A stretch of DNA of 64,000 bases from the NCBI RefSeq assembly GCF_006861795.1, contig NZ_VDGH01000001.1:62001-126000 (forward strand), written 5' to 3'. A program made the translations under genes and the position numbers. The stretch comes from Psychrobacillus lasiicapitis. Its GTDB lineage: Bacteria > Bacillota > Bacilli > Bacillales_A > Planococcaceae. The notes beneath the pieces were generated by a model. That model worked only from the letters and a program-made list of their open reading frames with translations, was not told the DNA's origin and searched no databases. This document shows positions 60,313 to 64,000 of the stretch, in pieces (the stretch's first letter is position 1; every line of letters begins with the position of its first letter).

Positions 60313-61212
60313 ATGAGTTTATCGAAAGTTCAATTGCAAAACGGAGAACAGCTCGCGTATCGTGAACGACCAGGTGGAGAAGAAGTGATTGTACTAGTCC
60401 ACGGGAATATGACTTCATCGAAGCATTGGGATGTGCTAATCGACAAATTAGACGCGAAATATAAAGTATACGCAATCGATTTACGCGGTTTTGGAGAATC
60501 TACATATCATACGCGTATAAAAGGAATAAAAGATTTTTCGGACGATTTAAAAGAAGTGATCGATGCATTACAATTAAAACATTTTAACTTAATAGGCTGG
60601 TCTACTGGTGGAGCGATTTGTATGCAGTTCGCCGTCGATTATCCAGGGTATTGTGAAAAACTAATACTGCTAGCTTCCGCGTCCACGAGGGGATATCCAT
60701 TTTACGCGACAAATTTAGATGGGACACCTAATCTAGCAAATAGATTTCAAACAATCGAGGAAATCGAAAATGATCCAGCAAAAACGATACCGATGCAAGG
60801 CCTGTATGACATGAAAAATAAAGCAGGATTAAGAGCCGTTTGGAATGCTGCAATTTATACACATAACCAACCAAAAGAGGAGGATTACGACGCTTATCTG
60901 GATGATATGCTAACGCAACGAAATTTAGCAGATGTCTATCATGCGTTAAATACATTCAATATCAGTTCAGTAGATAATCAAGCAGCAAAAGGGACCAATC
61001 AAGCAAAGGATATTACAATTCCTGTCCTCATATTAAGAGGGGATCGTGATTTTGTGGTGACAGAGGAAATGACACAGGAAATTGTCACTGACTTAGGGGA
61101 GAATGCCACCTATATCCCACTTACTAATTGTGGCCATTCTCCATTGATCGACGATTTGGAGCAGTTAACTAACCGAATCGAAAATTTCATTTCAAAGGAG
61201 AAGGAACAATGA
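60313..61212 (+). CDS. alpha/beta hydrolase, 299 aa
   Basis: ATG 60313 follows AAAAGGAGTGGAG. The fold markers are VLVHGNMTSSKHWD (oxyanion loop), DLRGFGEST, nucleophile elbow GWSTGG (Ser97), acidic residue in RGDRDFVV, and His in NCGHSPLIDD. This pattern suits an esterase, lactonase or C-C hydrolase. It sits between the thiolase-fold enzyme and the reductase and overlaps the latter by four bases. Confidence 0.87.
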   Translation: MSLSKVQLQNGEQLAYRERPGGEEVIVLVHGNMTSSKHWDVLIDKLDAKYKVYAIDLRGFGESTYHTRIKGIKDFSDDLKEVIDALQLKHFNLIGWSTGGAICMQFAVDYPGYCEKLILLASASTRGYPFYATNLDGTPNLANRFQTIEEIENDPAKTIPMQGLYDMKNKAGLRAVWNAAIYTHNQPKEEDYDAYLDDMLTQRNLADVYHALNTFNISSVDNQAAKGTNQAKDITIPVLILRGDRDFVVTEEMTQEIVTDLGENATYIPLTNCGHSPLIDDLEQLTNRIENFISKEKEQ

Positions 61213-61949
61213 GATTACAAGACAAGGTTGCCATTATTACGGGAGGAGCTAACGGAATAGGTTCGGCTGCGGCTCTTCGCTTTGCAGAAGAAGGCGCAAA
61301 AGTGGTGTTAGCAGACTTTGACGCTAATGCAGGAGCAGAAAAAGAGAATGCACTAAAAGAGCTAGGCTATGATGCGAAGTTTATTCAAGTAGATGTAACG
61401 AATCGGGAAAGTGTGGATTCTCTTGTTTCGCAAACGATAGAACATTTTGGAGAAATTCATATTTTAGTCAATAATGCAGGGATTACAAAAGATGCTATGC
61501 TGACTAAAATGGCGGTAGAAGATTTTTCACGTGTTTTAGACGTTAACTTAACAGGGGTTTTTCATTGCACACAAGCAGTAGTACCTCATTTAATCGAACA
61601 AGGCTACGGGAAGATCATTAACACATCGTCCGTCAGTGGCGTTTACGGAAATGTTGGGCAAACCAATTACGCTGCCTCCAAAGCGGCAGTCATCGGCATG
61701 ACCAAAACATGGGCTAAAGAGCTAGGAAGAAAAGGTATAAATGTAAATGCTGTCTCCCCAGGGTTTACTGCAACAGCAATGGTAGCCAAAATGCCAGAAA
61801 AAATTATTGAACAGATGAAGGCTGGAGTTGCCTTGCAACGTCTTGGAGAGCCACAAGATATTGCAAATGCTTATCTATTTTTAGCTTCGGATGAAGCGAG
61901 TTATGTACATGGAACAGTTTTACAAGTAGACGGCGGAATTATGATGTAA
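61209..61949 (+). CDS. SDR oxidoreductase, FabG/acetoacetyl-CoA reductase-like
   Basis: 246 residues: cofactor loop TGGANGIGSA, NNAG motif, and catalytic Ser141, Tyr154, Lys158 (SSVSGVYGN, NYAASK). The end VHGTVLQVDGGIMM is typical of FabG/PhaB-type 3-ketoacyl reductases. LADFDAN after the second strand suggests NAD+ preference (Asp), which favours oxidation of a 3-hydroxyacyl or secondary alcohol in a catabolic pathway. Confidence 0.9.
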   Translation: MRLQDKVAIITGGANGIGSAAALRFAEEGAKVVLADFDANAGAEKENALKELGYDAKFIQVDVTNRESVDSLVSQTIEHFGEIHILVNNAGITKDAMLTKMAVEDFSRVLDVNLTGVFHCTQAVVPHLIEQGYGKIINTSSVSGVYGNVGQTNYAASKAAVIGMTKTWAKELGRKGINVNAVSPGFTATAMVAKMPEKIIEQMKAGVALQRLGEPQDIANAYLFLASDEASYVHGTVLQVDGGIMM

Positions 61950-61967
61950 CGAAAGGAGCGGTGCAAA

Positions 61968-63449
61968 GTGTATACAGAGCAAGCTTGGATATATAAACGT
62001 GCAGCATTGTCTCCAACCAAAATCGCGCTCATTGATAGTGGTACAGATGAACAATGGAGCTATCAAATGCTAACCGAGCATATATCCAAATGGATTCACT
62101 ATTTTCAACAAAAGAACTATCAAAAAGGCGATCGAGTCGTCGTTATTTCCCAAAACCGAATAGAGCTATTTGCGATTATTTTCGCATGTGGTGTGACGGG
62201 TCTACTCTATGTGCCGCTCAATTTTCGTTTAAGTAAAGTAGAACTAACGTATATTTTAGAGGATTGTCAACCAGTGCTCATTATTCATGATGAAGCCCAT
62301 CAAGTGTTGTGTGAGTCATTTATCCATGTGGAGCGTTTATTAGTGACAACTAAACTAGAAAGTGCAAGCTTTTTCTATCCTCCTGAGACTAACTGGAGCC
62401 CTTCCGATGGTTGGATCATCATCTATACAGGAGGGACGACAGGAAAGCCAAAAGGGGTAGAGCTATCTTTTGATGCAGTGAATTGGAATGCCATCAATAC
62501 CATTACAAGCTGGGGACTAAGCGACACCGATTGTACGCTGAATTATATGCCTATGTTTCACACCGGTGGGTTAAATGCTCTTTGTATTCCGATATTAATG
62601 TGCGGTGGAACTGTCGTTGTGGGAAGTCGCTTCCATGCAGAAGAAGCACTTAAAGCGTTAAATACCTATAAAACGACGCTGTCTTTATTTGTTCCAACTA
62701 TGTATCAAGCTATGCTCGACACGACCTATATTAAAACGGCGACTTTCCCAACTGTAAAAGTATTTTTATCCGGTGGTGCACCTTGTCCTCATACGATCTA
62801 TAAACAATTTGAAGACAAGGGCATTCTTTTTAAAGAAGGATATGGACTTACAGAAGCAGGACCTAATAACTTTTTTATTGATCCGCAGGATGCCCGTATA
62901 AAAAGAGGGTCAGTCGGAAAATGCATGTTGTTCAATGAAGTGAAAATTGTGAATGAAAATGGAAAGCTTTGTCGTACAAACGAAGTGGGAGAGCTATATA
63001 TTTTAGGGAAGCATGTATTTACGAAGTATTGGAATAACGAAGAAGAAACGAACCGTTCTTTTGTAGATGGTTGGTTAAAAACAGGTGATTTAGCAAAGGT
63101 CGATGAAGACGGATATTATTATATAGTTGGTAGAAAAAAAGAAATGATTATTTCGGGTGGGGAAAATGTGTATCCGCAAGAGGTGGAGCAGTGCCTCGTT
63201 TTACATCCAAATGTCCGTGAAGCAGCAGTTATCGGAGTAACAGATGAAAAATGGGGAGAATGTGTGACTGCATTTGTAAGTTGTCTTGCGGTAAATGATT
63301 CGTTCGAAAAGGAATTATTGCAAAGTTGTAAGCAGGTACTTGGCAGCTACAAAGTACCGAAAAAAATTTATATTTTAGATGAGCTACCTCGTACGGATGT
63401 TGGCAAAATTGATAAAAAAAGATTACAAGAATTAGCTGTAAAGATTTGA
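61968..63449 (+). CDS. AMP-forming acyl-CoA synthetase/ligase, 493 aa
   Basis: The adenylate-forming signatures are IIYTGGTTGKPKGVELS (P-loop), MFHTGGLNAL, GYGLTEAGPNN, LKTGDLAKVDEDGYYYIVGRKKEMIISGGENVYPQEVE in order, and the C-terminal lysine in DVGKIDKK. It activates a carboxylic acid to its acyl-CoA via an acyl-AMP. The length fits medium-chain or OSB-CoA-like ligases. As last gene of the operon it would activate the imported acid or the hydrolase product. Confidence 0.92.
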   Translation: MYTEQAWIYKRAALSPTKIALIDSGTDEQWSYQMLTEHISKWIHYFQQKNYQKGDRVVVISQNRIELFAIIFACGVTGLLYVPLNFRLSKVELTYILEDCQPVLIIHDEAHQVLCESFIHVERLLVTTKLESASFFYPPETNWSPSDGWIIIYTGGTTGKPKGVELSFDAVNWNAINTITSWGLSDTDCTLNYMPMFHTGGLNALCIPILMCGGTVVVGSRFHAEEALKALNTYKTTLSLFVPTMYQAMLDTTYIKTATFPTVKVFLSGGAPCPHTIYKQFEDKGILFKEGYGLTEAGPNNFFIDPQDARIKRGSVGKCMLFNEVKIVNENGKLCRTNEVGELYILGKHVFTKYWNNEEETNRSFVDGWLKTGDLAKVDEDGYYYIVGRKKEMIISGGENVYPQEVEQCLVLHPNVREAAVIGVTDEKWGECVTAFVSCLAVNDSFEKELLQSCKQVLGSYKVPKKIYILDELPRTDVGKIDKKRLQELAVKI

Positions 63450-63470
63450 TTTACAGCTTTTTATTTTGTC
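63434..63470 (+). terminator. operon terminator
   Basis: AGCTGTAAA (63434-63442) pairs with TTTACAGCT (63450-63458), followed by TTTTATTTTGTCTTTTT. The ligase stop codon lies in the loop. Confidence 0.8.
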
Positions 63471-63503
63471 TTTTTGTATAATAGGCATTGAGGTGACAGG
63501 AAT

Positions 63504-63929
63504 ATGTTTATAAGTGAGAAAGAAATTGAAGTACGTTACGCAGAAACAGATCAAATGGGAGTAGTTTATCATGCAAACTATGTAATATGGCTAGAGATTG
63601 GTCGAACACAGCTTATTAAAGACTTAGGATTCTCTTATGCTGGACTCGAAAAGGATGGCTATCTATCCCCAGTTACAAACGTAAATATAAACTATAAATC
63701 TTCTGTAAGATACGGGGAGACAGTAGTTGTGAGAACATGGATTGAAAGTCACGGAAAGCTTCGGACTACATATGGATATGAAATTGTACACGAGGACGGG
63801 TCGGTTGCTTCTTCTGCTACATCGGAACATGTTGTGGTGAATAAGGACAATTTTCGACCGGTTTCCTTAAAAAAAGTTCATCCAGAATGGGATGCGAAAT
63901 ATACGGAAATCGCTAAGGTGATGGATTAA
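63504..63929 (+). CDS. yneP: acyl-CoA thioesterase (YbgC/4HBT family), YneP-like
   Basis: 141 residues of the hotdog fold: VRYAETDQMGVVYHANYVIWLEIGRTQLI holds the catalytic Asp in ETDQMG and the HANY segment. It hydrolyses acyl-CoA thioesters in the cytosol. Together with the next gene it matches Bacillus yneP-yneQ, found downstream of citB, so it belongs to the chromosomal backbone. A TATAAT at 63477-63482 may be its promoter -10. ATG 63504 follows GAGGTGACAGG. Confidence 0.9.
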   Translation: MFISEKEIEVRYAETDQMGVVYHANYVIWLEIGRTQLIKDLGFSYAGLEKDGYLSPVTNVNINYKSSVRYGETVVVRTWIESHGKLRTTYGYEIVHEDGSVASSATSEHVVVNKDNFRPVSLKKVHPEWDAKYTEIAKVMD

Positions 63930-64000
63930 TGGCATTTGGTATTACAAGAGATGAGTTACAACGGTGGAAAGCGGCAGTTGAAAATGAACAGATTGCCTTT
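63929..64000 (+). CDS. yneQ: YneQ-like protein, 5' part only
   Basis: ATG 63929 overlaps the thioesterase stop (TAATG) and 24 codons are visible (MAFGITRDELQRWK, AAVENEQIAF). The start resembles the N-terminus I recall for Bacillus YneQ, a small protein of unknown function following yneP. The gene continues past the window. Confidence 0.7.
   Translation, partial: MAFGITRDELQRWKAAVENEQIAF

Noticed and set aside
1-64000. tRNA, rRNA, T-box or integrase-flanked island signatures
   Set aside because: No cloverleaf-like sequence, rRNA segment, T-box core or integrase/transposase gene was found on reading both strands; a dedicated scan was not possible.

Overview
The window reads as chromosome of a low-GC, Gram-positive, endospore-forming-type bacterium of the Bacillales. 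The best fit is the Planococcaceae (Psychrobacillus, Sporosarcina or Lysinibacillus relatives). The evidence is the strong AGGAGG ribosome sites, many TTG/GTG starts, small Firmicutes-only families (DUF1659, DUF2922, YvrJ, DUF2621), a citR/citA divergon, and a ccdA-yneI-ccdC-yneK ... citB ... yneP-yneQ backbone in the order recalled from Bacillus subtilis. The genus is inference.

Layout. 1-10 kb is a patchwork of small stand-alone enzymes (methyltransferases, Nudix hydrolases, GNAT acetyltransferases, DinB proteins, an alpha/beta hydrolase, an ArsR/quinone-oxidoreductase pair). It also holds a CorC/HlyC-type membrane protein whose leader encodes a 37-residue peptide. 10.2-22.2 kb is an amino-acid/amine catabolic region around a PucR-type regulator: a decayed amino-acid permease, a betaine-aldehyde-type dehydrogenase, an iron alcohol dehydrogenase with an APC permease, then mmsA, a class III aminotransferase and alanine dehydrogenase. 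The last three could take a beta-amino acid such as beta-alanine to acetyl-CoA while recycling pyruvate. 22.5-29.9 kb has an ECF sigma/DUF4179 pair, several decayed or duplicated membrane-protein genes, an XRE regulator with a three-repeat operator, and an ArsB-type transporter. At 30.0-30.4 kb is a compact locus with the architecture of a type I toxin-antitoxin system (28-residue holin-like peptide plus predicted antisense RNA). 30.8-37.6 kb holds citR/citA, a DUF3885 pseudogene, a histidine phosphatase and a heterodimeric multidrug-type ABC exporter. 38-49.4 kb is the conserved backbone (ccdA, yneI, ccdC, yneK, the DUF1659/DUF2922/YvrJ set, Sco, mscL, a lytic transglycosylase, yfkAB, aconitase), with a tandem structured repeat at 38.1-38.4 kb.

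51-63.4 kb, between aconitase and yneP, is the most distinctive part. A 1069-residue STAND-ATPase/TPR/BTAD regulator sits upstream of a tight operon: a branched-chain-type ABC importer (solute binder, two ATPases, two permeases), a KAS III-like thiolase-fold enzyme, an alpha/beta hydrolase, a FabG-like reductase and an AMP-forming acyl-CoA ligase. The operon promoter carries 11-bp direct repeats of the kind bound by BTAD/SARP activators and a cre-like CcpA site at the predicted start point. I read it as a sugar-repressed uptake-and-activation system for an unknown carboxylic-acid or ester substrate; it is the best candidate here for an undescribed system.

All calls are by eye. No database search, folding program or alignment was run.
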